From: Bacteroidota bacterium
GTDB taxonomy: Bacteria > Bacteroidota > Bacteroidia > Bacteroidales > UBA10428
Assembly: GCA_023442525.1 (NCBI GenBank)
Contig: JAEZZA010000025.1
Span: 1 to 64,000, forward strand
DNA: 64,000 nucleotides
Reading direction: 5' to 3'
How positions within the stretch are numbered: the first letter of the stretch is position 1; the number at the start of each line of letters is the position of its first letter. The notes beneath the pieces were generated by a model, which was not told where the DNA came from, made no database searches, and saw nothing but the letters and a program-made list of their open reading frames with translations. This document shows positions 16,943-26,036 of this stretch, one piece after another. The position numbers were made by a program, and so were the translations under genes.

Positions 16943-18364
16943 ATGAAAACAGGAACGTTAACTGAAGCTCTTCCATACAAAGTAAAAGATATCAGTCTTG
17001 CCGATTTCGGACGTAAGGAAATTGAAATTGCCGAAAAGGAAATGCCCGGATTGATGGCAATCAGAAGAAAATACGCTGCTCAGAAACCTCTGCAGGGTGC
17101 ACGTATATCGGGTTCATTACACATGACCATACAGACTGCCGTATTGATTGAAACACTCAAGGAACTGGGGGCAGATGTTCGCTGGGCAAGCTGTAACATC
17201 TTCTCAACTCAGGATCATGCCGCTGCAGCCATAGCAGCTGCCGGAATTCCCGTATTCGCGTGGAAAGGCGAAACCCTTGAAGAATATTGGTGGTGTACTG
17301 ATCAGGCTCTCACATTCCCGGGCGGCGAAGGTCCTAACCTGATTGTTGATGACGGAGGTGATGCCACACTGCTTATCCACCTGGGCTATAAGGCTGAAAA
17401 TGATGCTTCGGTACTCGATAAAAAACCTGAGAGCCATGAAGAATCAGTTATTTTGGATCTGCTTAAGAAAATTCTGAATGAAGATCCGGAAAAATGGCAT
17501 CGTGTAGTAAAAACATGGAAGGGGGTCTCCGAGGAAACTACAACCGGCGTACACCGCTTATACCAAATGATGGAAAGAGGCGAACTGTTGGTTCCGGCAA
17601 TTAACGTGAACGACTCAGTTACTAAAAGCAAATTCGACAACCTCTACGGTTGCCGTGAATCACTTGCCGACGGGATAAAACGTGCTACCGATGTAATGAT
17701 TGCCGGTAAGGTAGTTGTGGTATTGGGTTACGGAGATGTGGGCAAGGGATGTGCAAAATCAATGCGCGCTTATGGTGCCCGCGTTCTTGTAACTGAAATA
17801 GACCCGATTTGTGCTTTGCAGGCTGCAATGGAAGGATTTGAGATCACTACCATGGAAGAGGCTGTGAAAGAAGGTAATATATTTGTTACTACCACCGGAA
17901 ACCGAGACGTGATCACTATCGACCATATGGTTCAGATGAAGGATCAGGCTATTGTATGCAACATTGGCCACTTCGACAATGAAATCCAGGTGGATAAACT
18001 TGTGAATTACCCGGGAGTTAAGAGAACTAACATCAAACCTCAGGTTGACAAATACACCTTCCCTAAAGGAAATTCGATTTTCCTTCTTGCCGAAGGCCGC
18101 CTGGTTAATCTTGGCTGTGCAACCGGTCATCCCTCATTTGTAATGAGCAATTCCTTCTCAAATCAGACTCTTGCTCAACTCGACCTTTGGAAGAACAAGT
18201 ACGAAGTTGGAGTGTACAGGCTTTCTAAAAGGCTCGATGAGGAAGTTGCACGTCTTCACCTCGAGCAACTGGGTGTTAAACTAACCGTACTTTCGAAAGA
18301 TCAGGCCGACTATATCGGAGTTCCTGTAGAAGGACCTTACAAACCGGAGCATTATCGTTACTAA
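16943..18364 (+). CDS. ahcY: Adenosylhomocysteinase
   Basis: The 473-residue enzyme hydrolyses S-adenosylhomocysteine to adenosine and homocysteine, clearing the product of methylation reactions. Family marks are GSLHMTIQTAVLIETL, the substrate segment NVNDSVTKSKFDNLYGCRES, the NAD-binding motif VVVLGYGDVGKGCAKSMRAY, and the conserved C-terminal end ending in KPEHYRY. It lies 12 bp after ribF and 25 bp before a dehydrogenase-like gene. No SAH riboswitch can fit in the short gap ahead of it. Confidence 0.97.
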   Translation: MKTGTLTEALPYKVKDISLADFGRKEIEIAEKEMPGLMAIRRKYAAQKPLQGARISGSLHMTIQTAVLIETLKELGADVRWASCNIFSTQDHAAAAIAAAGIPVFAWKGETLEEYWWCTDQALTFPGGEGPNLIVDDGGDATLLIHLGYKAENDASVLDKKPESHEESVILDLLKKILNEDPEKWHRVVKTWKGVSEETTTGVHRLYQMMERGELLVPAINVNDSVTKSKFDNLYGCRESLADGIKRATDVMIAGKVVVVLGYGDVGKGCAKSMRAYGARVLVTEIDPICALQAAMEGFEITTMEEAVKEGNIFVTTTGNRDVITIDHMVQMKDQAIVCNIGHFDNEIQVDKLVNYPGVKRTNIKPQVDKYTFPKGNSIFLLAEGRLVNLGCATGHPSFVMSNSFSNQTLAQLDLWKNKYEVGVYRLSKRLDEEVARLHLEQLGVKLTVLSKDQADYIGVPVEGPYKPEHYRY

Positions 18365-18389
18365 ACTCTTTGTCTGAAAGGGTTTGACA

Positions 18390-19313
18390 ATGGAAGTAAA
18401 ACTGACAAATCCTATTGTCGGATGGATTGGAACCGGCGTGATGGGACAGTCGATGTTCGGGCATATCCTCGATAAGGGATTCAGGGGATTTGTTTTCAAC
18501 CGTACCCGTCAAAAAGCTGAGGGTGTTATAAAAAAAGGAGCGCAATGGTGCAACAGTCCGGCTGAGGTTGCTCAGAATTCGGATGTTGTTTTTACCATAG
18601 TGGGATATCCTGACGATGTGAAGGAAGTATATTTCGGGCCTGACGGACTATTAAACAATTCCCGGAAGGGAATCGTACTTGTGGATATGACCACAACCAA
18701 TCCATCCTTGGCTGCGGATATATATGAAAAAGCCTTACTACGTGGTGTTTATGCCATCGATGCACCAGTATCAGGCGGCGACACAGGCGCCCGAAATGCA
18801 GCTCTCTCAATTATGGCAGGAGGCGACGAAGAAGTTTTCAGTGCGCTGATGCCGCTCTTTCAGTTGATGGGTAAAAAAATAGTTTACCAGGGCAAAGCGG
18901 GTTCGGGACAACACACCAAAATGTGCAACCAGATAGTAATCGCTGGTACCATGATCGGTATGTGTGAAAGCCTGATTTATGGTTACAAGGCTGGGCTTAA
19001 CCTCGAAACCATGCTCAGTTCAATATCGGGAGGCGCGGCCGCCTGTTGGTCGCTCGACAATCTTGCACCAAGAATATTGAAACGCAATTTTGAACCCGGA
19101 TTTTTTGTCCGCCACTTCATCAAGGACATGGGAATTGCCCTTGAAGAATCGCGACGTATGAAGCTGTCGCTTCCTGGACTGGCGCTGGTTCAGCAACTCT
19201 ATCAATCGGTTTCAGCACTGGGTTATTCCGAAAAAGGAACCCAGGCACTGATGCTTGCTCTTGAGCATATGGCCGGAATCACACCGGTCAGCGACCACCC
19301 GGAGGGCAGTTAG
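18390..19313 (+). CDS. NAD(P)-dependent beta-hydroxyacid dehydrogenase (3-hydroxyisobutyrate dehydrogenase-like)
   Basis: The protein has an N-terminal Rossmann fold (GWIGTGVMGQSMFGHIL), the substrate-binding motif DAPVSGGDTGARNAALSIMA, and the catalytic Lys region GSGQHTKMCNQI, all typical of beta-hydroxyacid dehydrogenases. Exact substrate is unknown: 3-hydroxyisobutyrate, tartronate semialdehyde or succinic-semialdehyde type reactions are possible. The ATG at 18390, preceded by a GAAAGG-like RBS, is preferred over a TTG six bases earlier. It follows ahcY closely. Its last 26 bases overlap the 3' end of the convergent peptidase gene. Confidence 0.87.
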   Translation: MEVKLTNPIVGWIGTGVMGQSMFGHILDKGFRGFVFNRTRQKAEGVIKKGAQWCNSPAEVAQNSDVVFTIVGYPDDVKEVYFGPDGLLNNSRKGIVLVDMTTTNPSLAADIYEKALLRGVYAIDAPVSGGDTGARNAALSIMAGGDEEVFSALMPLFQLMGKKIVYQGKAGSGQHTKMCNQIVIAGTMIGMCESLIYGYKAGLNLETMLSSISGGAAACWSLDNLAPRILKRNFEPGFFVRHFIKDMGIALEESRRMKLSLPGLALVQQLYQSVSALGYSEKGTQALMLALEHMAGITPVSDHPEGS

Positions 19314-21492
19314 CTTTGAGGAAGTCGGTGTAAACAGACCGTAAATGCATAAAGCTTCCCTGCCCCTCGCTTAAACTATGTGAACGGTTCGGATAGGGAA
19401 TGAACTGGAACTTCTTGTTGTGTTTTATCAGTTCATTAAGAAGCATTTCCGCGTTCCGGTAATGGACATTATCATCGGCTGTGCCATGTATGATCAGCAG
19501 TTTACCCTTCAGGTTTTTTGCATAGGTAACTGCAGATCCGAGCATGTAATCCTCCATGTTTTCCTGTGGAAGTCCCATATACCTTTCGGTATAGATATTA
19601 TCATAAGTAAGTTGGTTGCTTATGGCCGCAATTGAAATTCCTGTCTTAAAAATATCGGGGTACTGGAACATCAGGTTCAATGTAGCGGATCCTCCCCCGC
19701 TCCATCCCCATACTGCAACTCTGTCGCGGTCGACAAATGGCCATTTCAGGACTTCAGTAACTCCCATGGCCTGATCGCGGATGTTTAGCCGGCCTATCTG
19801 ACGGTAAATCGACTTCCTCCACTCACTTCCTTTAGGTACGGGTGTTCCCCTGTTATCAAAAGCCAGGTATATGTATCCATCCGCTGCCATATTGCCTGCG
19901 TACAAAAAGTTGTAACCGGTACCATATTCATCTTTCACCAGGGCCTCCCAGGGTTCGGTATACACATAAAGTACAACCGGATATTTCTTTGTCGAATCAA
20001 AATTCACAGGCTTAACCATCCAGCCGTCCATGGTAATACCGTCGGCAGTAGTTACCTGAAAAAATTCTATGCGGGTGTTGACTTTCAGTTCATCAACCTG
20101 GTCAATAATTCCTTTTTTCTTATCAAGAGTTTTCCCGTCTTTTAAAGAAATTAGCTCGTGCGATTTTCGTGTACGAGCATTTGAAAATTCATGAAAGGCA
20201 TACCTGCAACCAGGCGAAAGCGAATAGTCGTGTGTTCCTTTCAGGGAGGGTGAGCTGATCAATTCGCCCTTACCTTTTCCGTCGATCCGGCAACGGAACA
20301 GGTATTTCTGTGTGGCATTTCCGGGTGAAGCCATATAATACACAATTTGACTTTTTTCATCGTATCCCTTCAGTTCGATTACATCAAAATCGCCGTGTGT
20401 TATCAGTTTCTCCTGCAATCCTTCGGTGGATACTTCGTATAAATGCCGCCAACCATCTTTCTCTGATATCCAGATCAGACTCTTTCTATGCGGCAGCCAA
20501 TCAAAGGTCAGGGTAAAATCGGGGTCGTAAATATCTCTACCCGAATAATCCAGAACATCGATCCATGAATCATTGACCTCTTCATAAATAATCCGGGATT
20601 CAGACGAAACCGGATTTGCCACGAAAAGCCTGCTCTGGTTCTGTTTGCGGTTGAGTTGATGGATCAGCAGTTGTTGCGACCAGGGAATGAATTCCATCCT
20701 GACAATATAATGTTCGTCCGGTTCGCCCGGGATTTTCATCCAGGTGGTAGTTCCTCCTGTAATATCCACGATCCCGACCCGGCACGAAGAAGGTTTCTCG
20801 CCGGCCAGGGGATATTCAACCGGAATAAGGAAAGGCCTGAGCGAATCAGTATTATTAATCATATAGAACTTGCCCACACGGCTTGCGTCGAGTTGCCAGT
20901 ATGCTATTTGCTTACTGTCGGGACTCCATCTGAATCCGTCGCGGCAGAAGAACTCTTCTTCGTAAGCCCAGTCGAACGTTCCGTTTATCAGAGTTGTAGT
21001 GCCGTCGGTTGTAACCGGAGTTATTTTCCCGTCAGTTAAATCTTCAACATAGATGTTACTGTTACAGACGTATGCAACATATTGTCCATCAGGTGAAAAT
21101 TTGGCAAACATCAGAGAGCTTTCTGGGAGCGATTTTCCAATTCTTTTAAGGTTTCCATTATTCAGATCCAGAACCCAGTAATCGCCCCTTGTATTAATAC
21201 GCCATACTTTCTGAGTGTTGGTAAAAATCAGTACTTTCTTTTGATCGGTTGAGAAAGAATAGTGTTTGGGATCAAGCGGAGTGTATTCACCTGCGGGAGT
21301 GAGCATTTCGCGTGTTACTACCACAGACAGGGTGTTGGATGGCAGAGAATGTTTAATTATTTGATTATCATCCAGACTGAAATAACCGCTTCCATCGGGA
21401 ATCCAGTCCTGTGGTTTCGAATTTGAAACAGAAAATGTGACAAAGAAAATGAAAGCCAGCAGGGCAAATCTGAGAGTTCTAAAAGTCTTCAT
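19288..21492 (-). CDS. Secreted dipeptidyl-peptidase IV-like serine peptidase (S9 family)
   Basis: The 734-residue protein has a signal peptide (LRFALLAFIFFVTFSVSNS), an eight-bladed DPP-IV N-terminal propeller (about 60-460; FDWAYEEEFFCRDGFRWSPD is a family hallmark with the EE substrate motif), and a C-terminal alpha/beta hydrolase. The catalytic triad is visible: Ser in VWGWSGGGSATLN, Asp in HGTADDNVHYRN and His in NRSHSLSEG. It would release X-Pro dipeptides from peptides in the periplasm, feeding on protein. Stand-alone gene. Its stop overlaps the end of the convergent 18390 gene. Confidence 0.93.
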   Translation of the reverse strand: MKTFRTLRFALLAFIFFVTFSVSNSKPQDWIPDGSGYFSLDDNQIIKHSLPSNTLSVVVTREMLTPAGEYTPLDPKHYSFSTDQKKVLIFTNTQKVWRINTRGDYWVLDLNNGNLKRIGKSLPESSLMFAKFSPDGQYVAYVCNSNIYVEDLTDGKITPVTTDGTTTLINGTFDWAYEEEFFCRDGFRWSPDSKQIAYWQLDASRVGKFYMINNTDSLRPFLIPVEYPLAGEKPSSCRVGIVDITGGTTTWMKIPGEPDEHYIVRMEFIPWSQQLLIHQLNRKQNQSRLFVANPVSSESRIIYEEVNDSWIDVLDYSGRDIYDPDFTLTFDWLPHRKSLIWISEKDGWRHLYEVSTEGLQEKLITHGDFDVIELKGYDEKSQIVYYMASPGNATQKYLFRCRIDGKGKGELISSPSLKGTHDYSLSPGCRYAFHEFSNARTRKSHELISLKDGKTLDKKKGIIDQVDELKVNTRIEFFQVTTADGITMDGWMVKPVNFDSTKKYPVVLYVYTEPWEALVKDEYGTGYNFLYAGNMAADGYIYLAFDNRGTPVPKGSEWRKSIYRQIGRLNIRDQAMGVTEVLKWPFVDRDRVAVWGWSGGGSATLNLMFQYPDIFKTGISIAAISNQLTYDNIYTERYMGLPQENMEDYMLGSAVTYAKNLKGKLLIIHGTADDNVHYRNAEMLLNELIKHNKKFQFIPYPNRSHSLSEGQGSFMHLRSVYTDFLKANCPPGGR

Positions 21493-21567
21493 TAAATTTG
21501 TTTTGACCTAAAGATATAACTAAAATCATTTCGAGCTGTTATAACCTCGCCATCAAAACCAATTCAA

Positions 21568-21915
21568 ATGGATACTGTAGAAGAATATATTGCTTCTTAT
21601 CCGCCCGATGTCAGGAAAGTACTTAATGAAGTAAGAAATGCAATTAAGAATACTGCCATCAATGCAAAAGAAACAATAAGTTACGGCATGCCTACTTATA
21701 AAATGGGCCAAAGCCTGGTTCATTTTGCAGCAAACAAAAACCATCTGGGCTTCTATCCCACGCCTTCAGCGATAATAGCTTTCAAGAAAGAACTGGCAAC
21801 TTACAAAACCTCCAAAGGCGCCATTCAGTTCCCTTTTACCAAGCCCATCCCCCTCGATCTGATAAAAACAATCACTGAATTCCGCGTCCAGGAAGTAACC
21901 CGCAAGTCTACTTAA
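21568..21915 (+). CDS. DUF1801 (YdhG-like) small protein
   Basis: The 115-residue protein is a typical DUF1801 member: VEEYIASYPPDVRKVLNEVR, then ETISYGMPTYKMG and HLGFYPTPSAIIAFKKEL, then KGAIQFPFTKPIPLDLIK. It is cytoplasmic. The family has been linked loosely to iron handling, but without firm function. The stop codon TAA lies inside copy one of the hairpin repeat described at 21906-21946, so its last residues (KST) are encoded by repeat sequence. Confidence 0.85.
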   Translation: MDTVEEYIASYPPDVRKVLNEVRNAIKNTAINAKETISYGMPTYKMGQSLVHFAANKNHLGFYPTPSAIIAFKKELATYKTSKGAIQFPFTKPIPLDLIKTITEFRVQEVTRKST

Positions 21916-21946
21916 CATAATCCGACCACCCCGTCGGGGTGGTCGG
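21906..21946. repeat. Hairpin repeat, copy 1
   Basis: A 16-base lead TCTACTTAACATAATC is followed by a perfect hairpin: arms CCGACCACCCC and GGGGTGGTCGG around GTC (21922-21946). The same lead and a matching hairpin recur at 22742-22780. The element covers the stop codon of the DUF1801 gene and sits at the 3' end of two convergent genes, so it may also terminate transcription, though it has no T run. Confidence 0.75.
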
Positions 21947-21953
21947 CGTATAT

Positions 21954-22670
21954 TTATACAGTTCGTTGAAAGGCTTGCTGTTTTTGCCTTTGCTCAAGTC
22001 TTCGCAGCTCATCGAGCATGGCTTCGGCAACTCCGCGGGCAGAGGCCGGATTTTGGCCAGTAATAAGCCTTTCGTCGCGGGCCACGTGTGGTTGTTTTGG
22101 CGCAGACTTTTCAAATCTGGCACCGCGATGAATAAGTTTGCTTTCGAGCAGGAACGGAACTACCCTTTCGAGTCCCCCGGCAATTTCTTCTTCGTTGGTA
22201 TATGAGTTGATTCGTTTCCCATTTACAAGATAGCTGCCATCACTAAGTTTCAGGTTAACGAAACCCGACGGGCCATGGCATACAGCCCCTACTACACCTC
22301 CACGTTCGTAAATATCACGGGCGATTTCTGCCAAAGCTTCGTTATCCGGAAAATCCCACATAGTGCCATGTCCACCAGCATAAAATATAGCCTGGTATTC
22401 GTCGGGATTGACTTCCGATGGCTTTTTTGTGTTATCGATTTTGAATTTATAAATCTTATTCTCCCAAAATTTCCTGTTAACCGGATCCTTCAGATCCAGA
22501 CCATCAACCGGGGCTTTCCCTCCTTTCGGACTCACAAAATCGATTTCATAACCTGCATTCCGAAATACCTTCCATGGATGAGTCACTTCACTCAGATAAT
22601 AACCGGTGGGTTTTCCGGTATGGCCTTTAATACCGTGACTAGTAACTACAAACAGAATCTTCTTTTTCAT
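21954..22670 (-). CDS. Type 1 glutamine amidotransferase domain protein (DJ-1/PfpI superfamily, Hsp31-like)
   Basis: The 238-residue protein has the DJ-1/PfpI fold with the nucleophile-elbow Cys in GAVCHGPSG (about residue 134), preceded by IFYAGGHGTMWDFPD, which supplies the Glu/Asp environment of Hsp31-type members. Such proteins are linked to glyoxalase III, deglycase or chaperone activity and to stress survival. It has no signal peptide and is cytoplasmic. It lies alone, flanked on both sides by copies of the same hairpin repeat. The C-terminus is basic and glutamine-rich. Confidence 0.85.
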   Translation of the reverse strand: MKKKILFVVTSHGIKGHTGKPTGYYLSEVTHPWKVFRNAGYEIDFVSPKGGKAPVDGLDLKDPVNRKFWENKIYKFKIDNTKKPSEVNPDEYQAIFYAGGHGTMWDFPDNEALAEIARDIYERGGVVGAVCHGPSGFVNLKLSDGSYLVNGKRINSYTNEEEIAGGLERVVPFLLESKLIHRGARFEKSAPKQPHVARDERLITGQNPASARGVAEAMLDELRRLEQRQKQQAFQRTV

Positions 22671-22741
22671 AACACAGAGATTTTGATTTTAAGTACAACA
22701 ATGAGTATCCTCGAAGGTTGAACAATGTTATTTCCTGCATT

Positions 22742-22780
22742 TCTACTTAACATAATCACACCACCCCGTCGGGGTGGTGT
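22742..22780. repeat. Hairpin repeat, copy 2
   Basis: The 16-base lead TCTACTTAACATAATC is identical to copy 1. The hairpin has arms ACACCACCCC and GGGGTGGTGT around GTC. The two stem pairs that differ from copy 1 have changed on both arms, so pairing is kept. It stands upstream of the DJ-1/PfpI gene in a region with no other gene. Confidence 0.75.
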
Positions 22781-22933
22781 ACGTTTCCGGACAGTGATGG
22801 ATCGAAAGAGAACAGATCGGATGCAAGTCAACGGCGATAATATTGCTTGTATAATATTGTATTTGTGTATGTTAAAAAGTTTGGCACGGATGATGTAAAA
22901 GCTATTCCAACAACCTAAAAAAACAGAAACAAA

Positions 22934-23344
22934 ATGAAAACACAGAACATATTAAAAACAGGTTTGGCAGTCTTAGCTCTTGTGACACTTGTAAGTGGTA
23001 CATTGAAGGCAGGGATCAATGAAAGTGCAAATGCAATGGTTAGCCTCGAGATATTTGTTTTGGCACAGGAAGAAGCTTTAAAATATATTGCTCCGGTAAT
23101 TGATGTGGAAACTGAACTTGCTGTTGAAAACCTCGAAATGTTTGCCTCTGCTGCACAGACTGATCTGAAATACCAGGCTCCCGCAGAAGATGAAGCAATT
23201 GAAGCTGTTCCTGCTATGGAAAAATTGGAAATGCTGGCCGAATCCACTATATCAAGCCTGAAATACCAGGCTCCGGTTCACGAAGACGAAATTTATGATG
23301 TAACCGGTGAAACTTTAAATGACATGGTGGCCGAAACCAGATAA
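22934..23344 (+). CDS. Small secreted protein with three internal LKYxAP repeats
   Basis: I do not recognise a family. The 136-residue product has a signal peptide (LAVLALVTLVSGTLKA) and an acidic mature part built of three imperfect repeats of about 30 residues. Each contains L-E-(I/M)-F/L ... LKY(I/Q)AP: LEIFVLAQEEALKYIAP, LEMFASAAQTDLKYQAP and LEMLAESTISSLKYQAP. The repeats suggest amphipathic helices with a conserved loop. It is monocistronic, preceded by a 263-bp region with a possible sigma-54-like box, and closed by the terminator at 23390. Periplasmic location is inferred; function unknown. Confidence 0.65.
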   Translation: MKTQNILKTGLAVLALVTLVSGTLKAGINESANAMVSLEIFVLAQEEALKYIAPVIDVETELAVENLEMFASAAQTDLKYQAPAEDEAIEAVPAMEKLEMLAESTISSLKYQAPVHEDEIYDVTGETLNDMVAETR

Positions 23345-23389
23345 AACGTAAAACTATGGGAAACCGAGGATTCACAGGTATAACCTGAA

Positions 23390-23421
23390 AACCTGCTCAG
23401 CATCAGCTCAGCAGGTTTTTT
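23390..23421 (+). terminator. Intrinsic terminator of the secreted repeat protein
   Basis: AACCTGCT (23390-23397) pairs with AGCAGGTT (23410-23417), followed by a run of T. It ends the plus-strand gene at 22934 and may also receive the convergent trp operon, whose last stop is at 23420. Confidence 0.75.
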
Positions 23422-24193
23422 ATTTTATAATACCAGCGATGAAGTCATTTATTCCTTCGTGAACATCAGTTGTTTCGGCAAGCATCTTTATAAAGGCACT
23501 GCCAATTATGGCACCTTGTGCAAACTGACAAACTGTTTCAAAAGTATCACGGTTCGATATGCCAAATCCTGCCATTAAGGGATTTTTTAGTTTCATATCC
23601 CTGATCCTTTTAAAGTATTCAGTCTGCTCCTCTGAAAACCTGCCTCGTATTCCGGTGGTTGAAGATGAGGAAACCATATATATAAATCCGTTACTTTCAT
23701 TGTCGATCATTCGGATGCGCTCTTCCGAAGTCTGTGGTGTAATCAGAAAGATATTTACCAGCCCGCTTTGATTAAAATAACCCGCGAATTCATTTTTATA
23801 TACATCCATGGGCAGGTCAGGAAGAATTACGCCATCAATTCCTGTTTCACCACACTTCTGGCAAAATTCACGGATACCATATTGAAGTACCGGGTTGAGG
23901 TAACCCATCAAAATGAGTGGCAGATTTGTTTCTTTCCTAATATTTTTCAACTGTTCAAACAGTTTCCGGAGATTCATTCCATTTTTCAGGGCTGAAGAAC
24001 TGCTTGCCTGAATAACGGGGCCGTCGGCCATAGGATCAGAAAAAGGAATCCCGATTTCTACCATATCTGCACCCGCTTCGCCGAGCGATTTTATGATATT
24101 AACGGTGTAGTCCGGTTTTGGATACCCCGCGGTGAAATATACCGATAGAATATTTTCTTTTTTGGTCTGAAACAGTTTGTTGATCCTATTCAT
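23420..24193 (-). CDS. trpA: Tryptophan synthase alpha chain
   Basis: The 257-residue TIM barrel cleaves indole-3-glycerol phosphate to indole and glyceraldehyde-3-phosphate. Family motifs: VEIGIPFSDPMADGPVIQAS with the catalytic Glu, GVILPDLPMD carrying the catalytic Asp, and the phosphate-binding GFGISNRDTF. It works in an alpha2-beta2 complex with TrpB, which channels indole. It is the last gene of the trp operon, 4 bp after trpB. Confidence 0.97.
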   Translation of the reverse strand: MNRINKLFQTKKENILSVYFTAGYPKPDYTVNIIKSLGEAGADMVEIGIPFSDPMADGPVIQASSSSALKNGMNLRKLFEQLKNIRKETNLPLILMGYLNPVLQYGIREFCQKCGETGIDGVILPDLPMDVYKNEFAGYFNQSGLVNIFLITPQTSEERIRMIDNESNGFIYMVSSSSTTGIRGRFSEEQTEYFKRIRDMKLKNPLMAGFGISNRDTFETVCQFAQGAIIGSAFIKMLAETTDVHEGINDFIAGIIK

Positions 24194-24197
24194 GTGA

Positions 24198-25391
24198 TTA
24201 TATCAGTTTGTGATCATTCATGTAATTCATATACGCGGCCATATCCTTATCTCCCCTTCCCGACAGGTTCACCACAACCACATCAGTTGGGTTAAACGAT
24301 AGCTTGCCCAGCACAGCCAAAGCATGAGCTGATTCGAGAGCAGGCACAATTCCTTCGAGGCGGGTCAACCTGAAAGCAGCTTCCAGAGCTTCGTCATCCG
24401 TGGCATTTTCTACAACTGCCCTTCGCGACTTATGCAAGTGAGAATGTAACGGCCCGATACCCGGATAATCGAGGCCGGCCGACACTGAGTAAGGTTCCAA
24501 TATCTGGCCGTCATCGTCCTGCATGAGCATGGTCCGGCTCCCATGGATAATGCCCGGACGACCAAGAACCATGGTGGCCGCCGACTCTCCGGTGTCGATT
24601 CCTTTACCGGCAGCTTCAACGGCAATCAGTTTTACCTGCTCCCTGTCGAGATAATGGTAAAAAGCTCCCGCAGCGTTACTTCCGCCACCAACACAGGCAA
24701 TGATGTAATTAGGATTTTCATTGCCGGTATGTTCATGGAGTTGCCATATCAGTTCTTCGCTAATTACCGATTGCAAACGGGCTACCAGGTCGGGATAAGG
24801 ATGTGGTCCCACTACCGATCCAATGATATAGTGTGTGTCGGAAGGATTATTTATCCAATCTCTGATTGCCTCATTTGTGGCGTCCTTTAATGTCATATTT
24901 CCGCTGGTGACGGGAATAATCTCTGCTCCCAGCATTTTCATCCGCAGAACATTAGGCTCCTGACGCACCACATCGGTCTTTCCCATATAAACAATGCATT
25001 TCATACCCATGAGTGCACATACGGTAGCTGTGGCAACTCCATGCTGCCCTGCACCGGTTTCTGCTATTATCCGGGTTTTCCCCAGCCTTTTCGCAATCAG
25101 AATCTGACCCACGGTGTTGTTGATCTTATGAGCGCCGGTATGATTCAGATCTTCGCGTTTCAGGTAAATTTTAAAACCATGATGCCGCGAAAGCCTTTGA
25201 GCATAATACAATGGCGACGGTCTGCCCACATAATCCTTTAACAACGAATTGAATTCAATTCTGAAACCGGGATCGTCCAGGATCTTTAAATAGTTATGGC
25301 GCAATTCCTCGATATTCGCATACATCATTTCGGGAATAAAGGCTCCACCGAATTCCCCGTAATATCCTTTACTGTCTGGTGAATAGTTCAT
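24198..25391 (-). CDS. trpB: Tryptophan synthase beta chain
   Basis: The 397-residue PLP enzyme condenses indole with serine to tryptophan. The PLP Lys lies in HTGAHKINNTVGQ, the phosphate-binding loop in CVGGGSNAAGAF, and the serine-binding segment in AETGAGQHG. Length is that of TrpB1, the form that works with TrpA. The start codon overlaps the trpF stop by 4 bases (ATGA), which implies translational coupling. Confidence 0.97.
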   Translation of the reverse strand: MNYSPDSKGYYGEFGGAFIPEMMYANIEELRHNYLKILDDPGFRIEFNSLLKDYVGRPSPLYYAQRLSRHHGFKIYLKREDLNHTGAHKINNTVGQILIAKRLGKTRIIAETGAGQHGVATATVCALMGMKCIVYMGKTDVVRQEPNVLRMKMLGAEIIPVTSGNMTLKDATNEAIRDWINNPSDTHYIIGSVVGPHPYPDLVARLQSVISEELIWQLHEHTGNENPNYIIACVGGGSNAAGAFYHYLDREQVKLIAVEAAGKGIDTGESAATMVLGRPGIIHGSRTMLMQDDDGQILEPYSVSAGLDYPGIGPLHSHLHKSRRAVVENATDDEALEAAFRLTRLEGIVPALESAHALAVLGKLSFNPTDVVVVNLSGRGDKDMAAYMNYMNDHKLI

Positions 25392-26035
25392 ATTTTTTTT
25401 GTTTGTTGAGAAGAAAGCCCGCGTATTTCATTAATGAAATTGCGGACAGACTGGAAATCCTTGATTCCGGGTTGCGTCTCGAAACGACTGTTTAGATCCA
25501 CTGCATAAAATCCCGGATGATCTATCTGCCGGATATATTCAATGTCACCGGGATCAATCCCCCCGCTGAGAAAAAAAGGATTTTTCATATTATATAAGTC
25601 AATAAGGTCTTTGTCGAATTTTTCACCACTTCCTCCGTATTTTTCGGTTTTTGTGTCGAACAAAAAGAAATCGCATACAGAGCTATAATCTTCAGGCACT
25701 GTAAAGTTGAACAGACCATGAACACCAAATGCTTTTATCACTTTTAATCCATTATCCTTCAGATGCCTGCAATCTTCAGGTGGTTCCGAGCCATGAAGTT
25801 GTATTGCATTCAAACCACATTTCTGCGCGATTTCGACTATGCGTTTGGGTTGTTCATTTACAAATACTCCAACCTTTTCTATATTCCCTGGTATGTTGGC
25901 AATCAAATCATAGTCCGATCCGAAATAGCGTACCGATAGGGGATAAAAAATAAAACCCATGTAGTCGGGATTCAATGCCGCAATTTGCCGGATGTTTCCG
26001 GCTTCACGCATACCGCAGATTTTGATCCTGATCAT
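25388..26035 (-). CDS. trpF: Phosphoribosylanthranilate isomerase
   Basis: The 215-residue TIM barrel performs the Amadori rearrangement of phosphoribosylanthranilate. Catalytic Cys is in IKICGMRE and the Asp in LFDTKTEKYGGSG; phosphate binding is by FLSGGIDPGDI and AVDLNSRFE. It is a separate protein, not fused to TrpC as in enterics. It begins 2 bp after trpC and overlaps trpB. Confidence 0.95.
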   Translation of the reverse strand: MIRIKICGMREAGNIRQIAALNPDYMGFIFYPLSVRYFGSDYDLIANIPGNIEKVGVFVNEQPKRIVEIAQKCGLNAIQLHGSEPPEDCRHLKDNGLKVIKAFGVHGLFNFTVPEDYSSVCDFFLFDTKTEKYGGSGEKFDKDLIDLYNMKNPFFLSGGIDPGDIEYIRQIDHPGFYAVDLNSRFETQPGIKDFQSVRNFINEIRGLSSQQTKKI

Positions 26036-26036
26036 A

